Shown: positions 22,880 through 36,400 of the stretch, piece by piece
How the letters are laid out: each line of letters starts with the position of its first letter
How positions within the stretch are numbered: the stretch's first letter is position 1
Assembly: GCA_036362985.1 (NCBI GenBank)
Contig: JAYGXS010000007.1
Span: forward strand, 5,294,014-5,358,013
Direction of reading: 5' to 3'
DNA from: Ligula intestinalis
Lineage: Eukaryota; Platyhelminthes; Cestoda; Diphyllobothriidea; Diphyllobothriidae
DNA: 64,000 nt
Notes under the pieces: generated by a model
Database searches by the model: none
The model's input: only the letters and a program-made list of their open reading frames with translations
What the model was told of the DNA's origin: nothing
Program-made: the position numbers and the translations under genes

Positions 22880-23060
22880 GATGCAGAGTCGAGCCTTCCT
22901 GTTTCCTATTGGTTGATTTTCTTCTTTTATTTATCGCGCGCAAATATTTGTTTAGTTAAAACAATTATTCCACTTATTTTCTACTTTACTATGCTCCTCT
23001 CTTTTTTAAATTATTTTTTCTTTCCCCTGATATGTCCCAGCCATTTAACCCCTTTTACCA
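22880..23060 (+). repeat. Dispersed repeat, inverted relative to 50290-50470
   Basis: CCTGTTTCCTATTGGTTG, TTTATCGCGCGC and CCTGATATGTCCCAGCC-type blocks appear reversed at 50290-50470 (CAACCAATAGGAAACATG, GGCGCGCGATAA). Confidence 0.5.
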
Positions 23061-23670
23061 CCAGCTTTGTATTGCACAATTGTGTGTTAAATTTTCAAAC
23101 ATTCCCATGGAAAAGTTTAGAAGAAAAATTGGCGAACATGCGTTTGTTTTCGATAAATTCTCGTCAAGCATTTACAGCTGTATGGTAATTAAGTACATAA
23201 ACTATGTGAGTTGGTTGAAGAACAGTGCGCTTGGCCAAAAGTCACTAACCCAACAGCCAGCACCTTATCATCTCGCTCGGTTATCAGCGCCCCCTAAAGC
23301 TGATAAAAAATTTTACCCCGATTCTCCTTCCCTGACAACTGCACTTTTTTTCTACCAACCGACGTAGTTTATTTACTTAATTACCATAGGCATGTAAAGG
23401 CCTGAAGAGAATTTATCGAAAGCAAACGTTTGATAGCCAATTTAACTTCTGAAGCTTTGGTGTTACTTATAAGGATTCCTTACCAGTGATGCATGTCGCT
23501 GTTGCTTTGCCCATCCACCGCGGGGGCCACGACGAACGCCGTTGCCCTTGGCGATGGAAATGCCATGCTTTCACTTGAATCTCCCATGCTTTCCGCTATG
23601 CAATCGCTTTTGTCTTGCACCCCGTCTTCTTTCCACTCCTCCTCCTCCTCCTCCCTTCCCCGTCAATAAG

Positions 23671-24450
23671 CCCTGTGCGAGCAAAAGGAACGGGCAATAC
23701 GCCTTAGCCTGATCTCCGCGCCGAAACTTCAAATCCCGACAGATCAACGGCCTGCCACCTACATGCAGCAGCAGCTAGAAGACCGTGAGGAGACGCCACC
23801 TGGCAGCTGCGGGGGTCCCCCGAGTGACAGCGGCATCTGGGGGGGCGGAACCACTGCCGGTGCCGGCGGGGTCACCACCACAGGCACTGCGGGCTCCAAC
23901 CGAAGCAGTCAAGATAGCACCATCTTTAGTTACCCCTGGGATTTGCCCCCACTACTGACAGCCCAGCTGCCTGACAGCCGTGAGGCCACACCGAATGCCC
24001 ACAGTCCCACCACCTCCGACACCACGCACTCCATTGAACGTGCACGCTGGGTAACCCTACACCGTCACGTGACGAGCAGCAGTGGTAGCGACGCAGCAAC
24101 GGGGTTTGCGGCGACGGCGACGACTGGGGACAGTCCGGTGTTACCGCCTGCCACCACCACCACCACCACCACCACCGTCGTTACCAGCACCACCGCCGCC
24201 ACCACCACTGACCTGCGCTCAAACTCCCAGTCTCCCAGTCTGACCCTGGACGACCCGGCATCGATGACGGACGGATTGACGGTGAGCTCGAGTGGGTCCG
24301 CTGTTTCGCCGACGGCGACAGCTGTGGGCGGTAGCAGCGAAATTCAAGCGCCGCTCTACGCCAGCGCTTCGCCAGATTCGGAGTGGCCACCCGGTGGTTT
24401 CGTGGCTTCGCGCGACAAGAAGGAACGCACCGGCCCCTCCAAACTACAAA
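23671..24450 (+). CDS. RIN-like gene exon: possible SH2 end plus Ser/Thr/Gly-rich linker
   Basis: A long pyrimidine tract ends in AATAAG, and the exon opens with two bases that finish a codon, then LCEQKERAIRLSLISAPKL. This resembles the end of RIN SH2 domains, where a YC..RD.LP..L.LP pattern is usual. I infer that; it is not certain. The rest is low-complexity: runs of Gly, Thr (an eight-residue Thr run from ACC repeats) and Ser, then a basic RDKKERTGPSKLQ. The donor is CAAA|GTAGGA, leaving phase 1, which fits the next exon at 32609. A second donor lies at 24492 but gives the wrong phase. The frame stays open to a stop at 24546-24548 if it is not spliced. The methionine at 23763 is internal, because the open frame extends upstream to the acceptor. 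Confidence 0.62.
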
Positions 24451-27400
24451 GTAGGATGCAAAAGTCGGAGGCGGAGGAGGAGGTGGAGGGGGTAGGTCCT
24501 AACTGCCTGCCTTTTAAGTGCAAAAACTCGCTGATGAACCTTCACTGACAACTATCGAAACTCAATCGTCAATATCTCATAACCTAAACCAGCAAGACAA
24601 CGAGCCCGTGGCCGCTTAATGGTTAAAGTGTTAGACTCTGATCAAAAAGGTCAAGAGTTCGAGCCTCGATTGGTGCACCACTTGAGGTTGTGGACGACTG
24701 GCTGTCATGACTGGCTCTTTTCATTACCGGCAATGGTATCAGTTAATGGGACGAGTCCTTTGGCTGAATGCTTAGCGTCTGGTACACAGCGTGGAACACA
24801 AGGTACATACCAATCAACGCATATGCATGCCTAGTTGATCATTTCTTTCTATCTCTCTTTCTCGCCAGTATTATGACATTGGAACCAGCAATCTTCTATT
24901 ATAGACGGACGAGAACCGCCAAATGTAATGGGTACTACAGCTCCAAAAATTCCATTCTCAGTTGGCATACGAGTAGGCGTGCATCTACATAGTATTGCCA
25001 GCAAAGCCGAGGGAGACTGGAAGGGCCATTTCTAATTTACTTGTCATCGTCAGTTAGACACCCAGCCCCAAGTGATGCCCCACTCGAAGCTAGGACTCGC
25101 GACCTTTTCGATCAGAGTTTAACATTCTAACCCCTGAGCCGCCACGAACTCGTTATCTTGCCGGTTTAGGTTGGAAATATTTGCAGGCAATATTCTCTGC
25201 CTAGGCGACTAACCGCTACGGCTGCTGTCAGGGCTGCCCAGGGTGTAGAGAGACAAATGAGTTCCGTTACCGAGACATACAGGTGTTGCCCGAGGCAGGT
25301 CAATCTGATGACTAATTCAGTGCCTTTTAAATCCCACCTCCGGAACTAGCTCTCACTCAATCAAACTTCGATTATTCATCATCAGACATTTACAAGAATG
25401 CCACCTTTGAAACTTGTTCGAGAATATTGAAGTTCCAAGCCCTATAGTTATGGTGTTGGGAGCAACATCCTTTGGATGGTTCTCTGATCTCCAGATTGTA
25501 CTACATGGTCCACGAAATACAAGTGAATATTATAGAAAGGAGATCCTGAAGCAAAACCTGTTTAAAAGAATGGAAATAATCTTATGAGCAAGTCAAAATT
25601 GGAAAATACACTTGTACCAGACATGCCAAGGATAAATTTTATGCAGGACGGAGCCACGACTCATACAGCCCTGGAGGCCCAAAGGTTGCTGTCCGCAAAA
25701 ATTCCGCTTTTAACGAAGAAAGGCATGTGGTCAGCAAATAGTTCTGACTTGAATCTGAGTGAAAATCTATGGCCAATTCTTGGAAATACGGTTGATGAGA
25801 AACTGCCTGCTCCTACAACTGTTGCCGGGTTTGATATGTCCCTGCTGGAGACCTGGGATGACATCTGCTTGGAGGTCCTCCATGATTTAATTCATTCGAT
25901 GTTAAGAAGGGTAGAAGCTGTCCTAACGGCCGAAGGAAAATTGCGAAATATATATTCATCGATTTAGAAACTGTGCGTGTGTTATTAGAGTGCCGAGAAA
26001 TTCGGGACACCCTTCACATAATCTCGTCATTCCTAATGAGTGGTGTGTTTAGGTGCGTTAACACAAACAGGCACAGTGGTCGTATGCAATATGGTTTGCG
26101 TTGCCGCGATTGATTTCTGTTATAGTTCAGTCTTTATTGCGTGCTGGTCAGCTTTCCGCACCCAAATGTCGTGAGTCGGCCGCCATGTTTGTAGTTTATA
26201 TTGCCTGGCTTCCGTTTTTGAGATCGACTTGAATTCGCTCATTAAATACAAAATAGTCGATTTTGTTATAATGTTTCAACAGATCAAGATGTTGCCGTCT
26301 TGTCACGCCCCACTCGAATCCCCATACGAGAACGCACCATCGAGGGTACAAGAAAGGAAGTCTTTTACGTACGTAGTTCAGGATATTAAAGGCAAGCAAA
26401 GCAATTACAAATCAGACCAATCAGATTGTGTCCTTGAGGGATAACATGCCGACTGACTTTCCAGCTCATCCGAGTGAGAGGGCAGAGGCCTTATCGTTGC
26501 CGGCGGCTTGTGTAATCTCATTATGCGCGCGGGCTGTATCGATCGATAGTGTACTGTGGGACGAGTTATCAGAAAAACATGATGAGGAGTCTGCTTAGCC
26601 TACTCTCAACAAGTTTTACGGTCGCGGTGTCACTTCTGATTATGAATTTAAGGACGTGTCCAAAACTTTGGGTTTGTAATCATGTTTCCCTAATATAGAA
26701 CGCCTTTTTTCGCAACCTGAATTAATTACACTGAACATAGGGAAGGCTAGTAAGTCTCTGTAAAAAAAAGTTTTCATCGCTTTAACCCTTCGGCTTTTTT
26801 GCGATGAGATGAGATAACTAGTGATGCCTGTCATTTCCTTTCCACAATATTAGTTCAAGTTGAAACCAAGTTCCATCAGCCTGTCAGCTTATATATTTTT
26901 TCAGACCTAAGGGTCAGGTCTGCGGATAGGCAAAGCTAAGCTACGCTTAACGGTGTTGAAAACCACACGTTTTTCAGTCAAGGTTTAGGGTACTTGCTTC
27001 ACATATCTCCTTGGTGTGATAGTTACTGGAACTCGAACGTTGCAATTAGCGATGCTGCAGATATACCTGGTATGTCTGCTTTGAAAATTTGTTTCCATTC
27101 ATCAGCTTGATTGCAACTTCCTGTAAGACTTAGTGTTTACCGTTGTAGCCCTACGCTTCGACGACTGCTCAACCCCTGCCGGAGATCAATAAGTCATCTC
27201 AACTCCCAGTGGGTGCATTCGCTGAAGGGACCGATTGTTCTGCATACCACCACTGTAGGTGTTTCATTTTAGTTCTTAAGTATTCTTTTATTACCTGGTG
27301 TCCGTGCTATGAAGTGCTTGCCAGCAGTACTGTCTTTAGAAGTCCTCTTTGCCTTTGAATTATAAAAAACCTTCTTTTTAGATTTTCAGCAACCTGACTT

Positions 27401-30400
27401 TCTTTTTTTCTGCGAACATGTACATTTAACGATTGAAAAGTCATATTGGCAAACAATTGTTATCGGTCATTAATGATCAGGCCTGTAAATGGCATGGGGA
27501 ATAAAATGGGTCAGTTCATTGCAGCGGTTATTTGATCGTCAACTGGGGAGGGGGGCGGGTGAGTGTAATTAAGTATCTGGGTTTTCCCTCGTCTCCTGAA
27601 TGCGGGTGCCAGTGTGAGTACGACGTTGGTTGGATGCGCAGAGAAGACAGAGGGGATGTTCCCACGGTCAGCGGGTAGAGGTTTGTATGTCAGCCACGCA
27701 GCTTGCGCTTGACTATACTCTGTGGTTTCGTTATCTGTGTTTTCGGACGACGTGGCTTCAAGAGGCTTGGAATTTCCGTGTGTAGTAGGCCAAGGGAGGC
27801 AGATTGCTCGTACCAGCGCCTTTTGACAGCATAGGGTGGGTTTTGCTTACCGGATTGCCACTACTTCTGCTGTTACTAACACCCGTTGGCGCAGTCCTTT
27901 TGAGTAGTGTGTCGGCGTGTGGTGAATGGCCCGAAAGGCTTCTCTCGCGTCCACTTGGTGGTTCGTATCAATAAGGTGGGCGAGGATTTAGTTTGATATG
28001 GGACTATTCTCTCCTTTGCTGAGCTACGCTGGTATGCGCTTGTGTATTCTCTTCTCCAGACGTCAAGATTTTTGGCTAATGTATCCCGCTCCACGGGAAG
28101 ATGTGAAAGAATAGATGCACATCGATGTGGCTTGAACCGGTAGTCTTATCGCAAGGGGGTTAAGTAACTCTTACCGTGGAACTGCGATCTTCTGACCATG
28201 GCTACTTACTGCAGAAGAAAAGTCTTTAAAAGCCAGAGTAGTAGGAAGAATGTATTGTGTAAACAATGGAGGGGAGAGTAGATGAGAGTAGATTGACTCG
28301 GGAGAGACACGTCCGATCAGTAGGTTGACCGGGCCGAAGTAACTGTTTGAGAGAACTCGGGGCAGTAGACAGAGAGAGGCAGAGCTTTCATTGGCTAGGT
28401 CGGCCTGGGGATTTTGGGCAGAGAGGCAACTTGCCTCGGGCACGCGTGCAAGCTCCCCATTCTTCACCTCATAGATGCGGAAACTATGATTGGCTGATCG
28501 AGACCTCGAGAAACTGCATCAGTAAGCCTTTGAGAAAGTGCACTTCGACGCGAGCTAGTCAGCCAGGCACGACCCGCTACAGTCTGTCTTGACCTCCCAT
28601 TCGTAGAAGAGGAGAGTAAGTGAAGAGTACGCGTTTGCCAATACGGCGTTTCTATTTTTCGTTACATTCCGTCAAGATAAGGCTGAATTTCTCTCAATTT
28701 GCATCATTAGCCTGAGCAATAGGAGTTTATTTTGATGGAGTTTATTCGATTTACTACAGTGAAACAACTAGAAGATCCCTTAATTGAGTATTTTTTATCA
28801 CTTTTTCAACAATTAAATATTTATATACACTCACTAACCAAGAATTTAATGTTTGACCAGAAAATGCCTTAGACAGTTGGGTGGAAGGAACAGATATTTA
28901 AGGGGCTCTACAAGACAGTTTTGCTTTCTGCCTCAGGATAAACGTCAGATCTAGTAAAGCCACTGGTTAAGAATAAAACCTTCAGTTCAGTATTTGCATA
29001 TTTTTTCAGATAGTCAGTCCTTCTTCTTGACACATTCGTTCCTAAACGACTGTGGTTAGCAATACAGTTGGTCTACCAACTTATATAACCTTAGCCCCTG
29101 GTCCTGTGGTTTCTTTAAATTTTCTAATTTGACTTAAGTTTTATTTTTAGTCGATTATCTTGTTTTTAGTTTTAATTTGGTTTAGTTCTTATTTAATTCC
29201 TTTCACTTGATCATTATTTACACTGAACAGCGAACTTTGCTGTTTTACACTGAAATTCTGCGAAATGCCATTCCATGTATGCTTCTTACCGTTATCTACC
29301 TCATGCAGCAACAAGATGCAGTTAAAAAGACATCGTTAAATTAGGTGAACTCAATAAATTCTCCTGTCTACGCTTGTTTCAAATTCGTATCGGGGAACAG
29401 ATGCTTCGAAATTTAGTTTATTTGAAATTTTGGATGAAAAACTTAAATTATTATTTATATTAAGCTAAACTAACTAAACTAAGCTCACCTTAGGAAAATT
29501 AACTAAACCATACCAAAACTAAAATAAAACTATTGAGCTAACCTACAACCACTGGTTCCGGGAGGCAGCATTCTTAGGCTAAGGCTATCTTAGGTGGCAT
29601 ACCAACTTTATTGTTATCCGACGGTGTTATAAACTGATGTGCACCTTGCTTTGAGAACGTGTCCAGTGCGACCCTAGTATTCATATAATCTATTATTTTA
29701 AGTAAGCTGTCAGATAAGTGCAGATTGCGGAATTCTGGCACAAAATATATAATTCCAGTTTAATTCATGGTCAATATGATGAAAGGTTTATTCATCTGTC
29801 TTTTTAGCAACCTTTTAAACACAAAGAAGACAAGTTAGTGGTTTAGTTAGTGCGTATTTTTCCACTGATGTGTTGACCTTCTCTCAAACGGGCCATAAGT
29901 AGGCATTTCCTTTTGAAGTTGTGACTTCAGTCGAAGCAAAGTGGTTCGAGATACCCTTGTACTCTCTTAAGTCATCTTGCAGAAGGCTATATAAGGTGTT
30001 TTCAAAATCTCGTAATCATTAGCAACTCCAAACTGCTAGCTAATTAATCAAAACGTGGTTTCGGCGCCACTCCAAGTTCGCAATATTTCCAGTCAGCGAT
30101 CACGAAAGCCATTTGGCTAAAGGCAAGATTAGGAGTTTACTGCAGGTTCTAAAAATGAACCAGTCAAGTAATTAACACTTCGACTGCGACTCCCAAAAAT
30201 AGCCCGTAGTTCGCTATATTGCGTGTACCACATATGGCGCACGTCGCATTAAAATTTGTTAAACAGCTACGAGAATTCAAGCTAACCCAAAAAAGATTCA
30301 AACATCATATAGCGCACCTGTAGAAGGTACTTTGCAGAATTTTAGACCATCATCAAACCTGTCTTGTGCGAAAACAAATGCTTTGCAAAACGAAAAAGGA

Positions 30401-33400
30401 ATGCGGTCATGATTTAATCTTTGCTTTCGAATCCTTTCCATTTTTCTCCCAACAGCAGAATAATACGTAAGCCGGCAAGGAAGGCCTCCCGATAGCTGTT
30501 TTATAATTGTTTTGTCTTCTTGACTTTTCTGACTGTATCCAGCAGCTACGCCTACGTCAAAACCAATGATAACAACTATCAAAGCAGTATGGTACTATTA
30601 AACAAAAATTACTAAATGATAAACAATTTACAAACCTCAACAATGAATACACACACTCAAGAAGGAAAAGAGTCGGCCAAATTGCTGGACTCTACACAAA
30701 GGAATAACATACGTTCGATAATAATAGCACTCAGAACAAAACCAATTTTGAGGAAGTGTGTATGTGATAATGGGAGCGATGGGGACTGTCACTTTTATGT
30801 GATTTCAAGAAGCGGTTTCTGTGGCCTCTCATTGGTCTAAAAACACCAGCGCGAAAGGGAGAGGCAATAATGTGCCGGCAAGTGGGTGGGAGGATCGCAA
30901 GTGTTTGAGGTCAGTGGTGGTGACAGTTGTACTCGAACCAAAGGGGGAGGGGGAGGCAATATCGATTAGCTCTTGAAACAGTTGTCTCTTGATGCAGTTG
31001 GGGGAAGCATAGAGGGAAAATGTGATTAAAAGGCAAGGGAGCCCAAGGGATGGTGGGGCCAACATTTAAGTACCACTTGACCCGTGGACTAGTTTTAACA
31101 CCAGTGTGCATTCGACTGGAAACAAAAGGGTCAACAGGAGCAGAATTCTTGGAGGAGGGGGGGCAGGGGCATTCAGTTCAGAGGACGGGAGGAACAGCTT
31201 TTCTTAAGAGGGAGACAATTGTGGTGGGGTCTGGCAGGGAGTCAAGTGGAATGGACTCGGATAATTTTAAACTTGTTCAGCTGGAAATAGCAATGCGTAT
31301 AGGTGGAGATCGAAGGCGTACTAATAGGGTTGAGCAATTACGTGTCGCTTAGTGGAACGCGGTATCCGTCTGTTGGCATAAATATAAATCCCAGTACTCT
31401 AGGAAAGAGCATCCTGGCAGGAATGTTATTCATTTTAATGTTTCCGATTAACACTTGAACTGTGCCTATGAGCTTGGTTTCGAAATGGCCACCCTAGTCT
31501 CCCTTGACTTTGTCGGTAATGTCCTGTTGTCTATATCATTAGCCACCTTGCGGCGTAGGCTTGAGTTTGAGCTCCAAAGGTACCATGGATGGACGAATGT
31601 TTCCTCTAATTGATCGGTGTACGCCTCTATGCCACTTTATAGGTATATATACCAAGAGCCATCGACATATGAGCAATTCACTAAAATTATTTGTTTAGCC
31701 AACACGCTGCCTTATTCAGGACTGGATCATGGAAGTCGACTTTCCACTTCGGGGCTTCAGACAACCACTGAGTGTCTGTATACAATAAGCAACGCTTACT
31801 GCTCTTACCCTTTCTCATCCTTTACGGAATTGGGCGTGATAATTGAAGTTTTCTAAGCACTTCCACCAGGGTGGGCCCAAATGTAGGTGGGAAAGTCGAG
31901 CTTTGTGAATTCTACCAGCCTGCATTGGGTGTATTTAGGTCATCAGTAGCTTATGTGGCCCCACTCATTAATCCCTACTCCCTGCATGTTTTCCTACGAA
32001 AACGGTGGTTATAGGCTTTTATGGGTGGAGAAATATGACACGCAGTGGAATATACTTTAATAAGTGCTAAATGCATTTTTATTTTATTGTATTCAGCAGT
32101 GTTGTTGATTTATATCAGTAGATTTTCGTAATCTGTATTATCGTTTAACTGATTGCGGAAAAACCCGATTATCAAACGGCCGGTTTCCTGAATTTCCCGA
32201 AAAATTGAAATGGTGGTTAGGAAGTCACCTACTTCAACTTACCTGCGGTCCAACTTACCATTATGGCGTTAGATAAGTATAGTCCTCGGCGCGAAGCGCC
32301 GCACAAACCTTCACTTTACATGAGAAACAGCCTGCTCCCAGCGGCCGCGGGAAGCAACTTCGACTACATTTTTTTCACTTTACACTTGCTTCTATAAGTA
32401 GTTATTCTTGTGATTGTACACTTTTATTCGCTCTACATTTTAATTATTTCTTCTGATATTTCAAATCTATTAACTCCTATTACTGCCGGTTTCGTAATGC
32501 AGCAGGTCGGTGTTTTCGCTTACTGCTTTGAGCCCAAAACCAGACTGTTATCGATTTCCACACCCCCCCCCCACCCCACCCTATTCCTTCCTTTCATTTC
32601 CCGCCCAGATGCAGTGGTAGAAACACCACAAACAGAGGGTCCACAAGAGCTAATAATCCATGAAACTACCAGCATACCGAACCGCCTTTGCGAGTTGGAC
32701 TTTTTGGAACTTGAGCCGCAAAAGCCACAGGCGGTGAGCGCAACTCTCGGTGGGTTTCTGTTTGGGAAAATGAAGTTGTGGAAGTCTAACCGGGGAAACG
32801 GGCAACAGCAGCAGCAAGAGGATGAGGATAGAAAGCACCAAGTTACCAATGAGAACGAGGCCTCTGATTTGGATTTTTACGAGCGGATTGACGTTGCCAC
32901 CACGTCCCGCGTGGAAAGTTCTACGAAGCCAGATGCAGTGGTGGATAAGGGCATAGGCTCAAGGAGACTGGACAATGTTTGGCTCCTGCCGGACATACCG
33001 TTCCCCGCGGAGGAGATATCCGGCCTTCATGGAGTGGAGACGGCGGAGAGGGTGAGGTCGTTTCCACTGCCACCGACGCCAGAGGAGCCAGAAGTTAACG
33101 CACCCGGTCATCATTTACGGGACTTTGTATATGCGTGAGTCACTTGGCCATTTACCTCTTAAATTGATCATATCAGCCCGCAAAATAGTGCACTATCAAG
33201 GTCAGGGCAAATGCTAGGAAGAATCTGACCTTAGTCGTGAGTTTCTTTCGTTGAAACTGCCTCCTTGACTCAAACTCGGTATCAGAGGTAGATTGAACCA
33301 AATCCTGCGTCAGCCCAGAAAGTGTCTTTACTTCAGAATCGGCCCTCGCTCAGCTAATATATGATCAGCATCTTAGCTTTATAATCTTATCTATCAGTCG

Positions 33401-36400
33401 AAAGGGGCATAGCAAACTATCGCTGTTTACAATTGAGTTAATCGCCAAAAATAGATATCCCCAGCTTGCGAATTCTGCCTTACTCAATTAAAACTAATCT
33501 TAAACTAATTAAAGTAAAAGGTACCACAAGATTAGGGGCTAGGAGTATCTAAGGTGGACTAACAACTTCACTTTTTACCGAAAAGCCGTTGTGGCAGTGA
33601 AATAGTGAAGTTTTAGTTGGGAGGGATTTTATACATCCCACTTCTGAGTCTTCTGCGTCTGTTCCTCATATCTCCTTTTACACACACACACAAAAGTGAA
33701 CTAACACGCGGGCCGGTGAAGTCTCCTTCCTATTGCTTATATCAGTAAAGGTTCCTTATATGCGTAAAACTATGGCGTTTGCTATACATAACTACCTACT
33801 TATTTCGTTATAGTAAGCCTGTTTTACTTTAATATTTCATATAATCGTGGATTGCAGGGCTTTTGGATTTATGATGTCAGAAAGATCCACGGTAGAATAG
33901 CAGAAGTAAGGGTTTCCAGCCGGTGTCGCGTTTAATGATCATGGATGGACTAATATTTGGCCTTCTGGTGCAACATGGGTTGCGTCGGATGTGGCATCAA
34001 CTGCTGTTCCCTAGGCAGATAAACGATAATGTTAAGGTTTTTCGATTGTTCTAGCTGGGTTTTTGACAAAACATTGGGCAAATCAGATCAGGGATTTCGT
34101 GGAGGCGAGGGCATTCCATATGATGCATTCCATAATCGATGCAAAGATATATAAACCATCATGGCTGTATTTCCTCACTCTCTTGTGTCGCCAAAATCAA
34201 CAAAATCGATTACCCATTTACAGATTACATAATGAAACTTTCTTTATTTTCAGACTTGCTAATGATGGCGAGTGCGCCTTTTCCAAACAAGTCCTGACTT
34301 TCATTGACTGCATAAAACAGAGAGGATACTGCAATCCCCAGGTGACAATGCAGGGTGTAAGTTTCCTTTGCTTTTGTCGAAGGAACTTGGCGAGTACAGT
34401 GCCTTAGGAATATTCTTTGCATCATTTATTTCTACTGGCATCTACCGGTTTACTCTAAAAGTGGTAAGTACATCACTTTCAACCAAAAATAATTGCCAAC
34501 AGTTCACGTGTTCCTATATTTGCCGGATTCTATGTTCTAATTGGATAGAATGTTCAGTTTAGTTCTAAACACATGCAAATTATGTGAATTATTGTATTTC
34601 GTGGGAAGTCGGTTTTTCGCTGAATTCGTGGTGACAAGAAGCCTAGATGCTGAATACCTGAAAATTTGCATTTAATTCCACATCAGTTAGTGAGAAACGA
34701 ATGAAAACAGTTGACCAGTTCCATAGAAACGTAAAGGATTTGAGAAAATTGCGTCTGTACTTCCAGTGTCTACTGACATAGAGAGCCATGAAACACAAGC
34801 ATGCCTGTCAAGTTTTAGCTAACCTAATTTTCACTGTGCTAATGACGAAAATAACTTTTAATGATTTTTGTTTTACTCGGTGAGGTGAGACTTCCCTATG
34901 CATGCATAAGCATAGTTTGCATGCGGAGAACTAGGCCAGGCCATTTATTTACTTCACTTATTTTTGAATTTGAATTTTTACGTTTGTAAACTGCAAATAA
35001 TAGGCCTGTTTGGGATGTCACTTTTATGTTACCTTGCCATAGGTTCCTTGCCGAAAGCCGGCTGATCGTAAAAGGGATTCGGAATTTGATCAATTAAGCG
35101 TCTGTGAGTGTTTGCATTGGCTGAGAAGCACAGGGTGTCATCTTCGTACCCATAAATTGCTCGGCTGAGTACATTCAAGATGGACGTGCTTATTTTCTTG
35201 TCTGTTCTTTCTATCAATGAACTGTCAAACCCTTCACAATTATATGCGCACAAAAAGGCTATGTGCCATCGTTTAACCAATGGTCCGCGATTTCGCGCCA
35301 CTTAGACGTCACCGCAAGCACCTTAACGGAAGTGTTTTAGTCCCGCAGATATTCCTATGTTCAACTTGAAAAGTCTATAAGGCAAAGCTATGTCTTCAGC
35401 AATTCAGCATCGGGCCGATACAATCGCAGGGATAATTAAAATCTTACAGTTAAACAGCGTTATAAAATAGCTTGTGATTAAAACTACTCGTTATAATTCA
35501 TCTTCTGTTCACCGCAATAAATTTGAAGATTTGCTGACGTTTCGGATAGCTGGGCCTGCTGTCCTTTGTCAAAGTGAATACTGATTGTTATCGATCAACA
35601 GTTTAAAGTTGCGGCTGTAAGTGTTGGCCTTGGACTGATCGATTTTTCTTCGTTCGCTGTCTGACCTTGCGTGTGGAGTTTGGCTTGGCGTGACGGCAAT
35701 TAGTTTTTTGTTCTGTTCCTACGGTAGAGGATGCTGGTAATCCTGCTCCCTCTTCCGGTGGTTTCGTCACAGTGCTGTCTTCGTCTGCTAATCCTGACTT
35801 CCGTTTGACTGTGCCCTGTTTTTTACTAACGAAATGGCGCAGGACTTTGAAGGCCGCAGGGAGGTCCAGGTGCTTGTTGAAAGAATTGGCGTCTGAGTAC
35901 CATGCCCCAAGCATCAGCCTTTCAGCTTTTGAGGCTCCTCGGCCTACGATGGTCGTTCCTTAAATATCGAGGTCGTGGCCGGTTTCTCGATCTGTATGGC
36001 AAGCTGCGAGTTAGGGTTTAGTCTCCGGGCCGCTGGGCCAACACTTAAAGCCGCAAGTTTAAACTGCTGATTGATACAAGTCAGTGGTGGCTACAGGAAC
36101 GGACAATTATAGTACACATGTGGGTGACCGCTGTGAACTATAAATACCGTGCAATCTGTGCATGTATCACCCCCTATCTGCGCATGTCTCAGACCTGTTT
36201 ACGATTACCTATGACTAAGGATTCCCGACGGAATCCGAAACGTCAGGAAAATAAAGTCCTTGTTCCAGTGATCGCATCTTCTTCTTCGGAACTGCTGCCT
36301 GGAACTCGTATATTCTCCTCTATTGATACAAGTCAGTATTCGCTTTGAAAAAGGACAGCAGGTCCAGCTGTCTGAAATGTCAGCAAATCTTTAAATTTAT

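Noticed and set aside
23763..23765. ATG at 23763 as the start of the RIN-like protein
   Set aside because: The same frame is open and looks coding upstream to a strong acceptor at 23670, so this Met is internal.
25584..25967. Intact transposase gene
   Set aside because: The N-terminal half and a frameshift/stop at 25584 show it is a pseudogene.
32410..32608. Extension of the 32609 exon upstream to a Met at 32410
   Set aside because: The extension contains the pyrimidine tract and CCCAG acceptor, and its protein text is hydrophobic and repeat-like.
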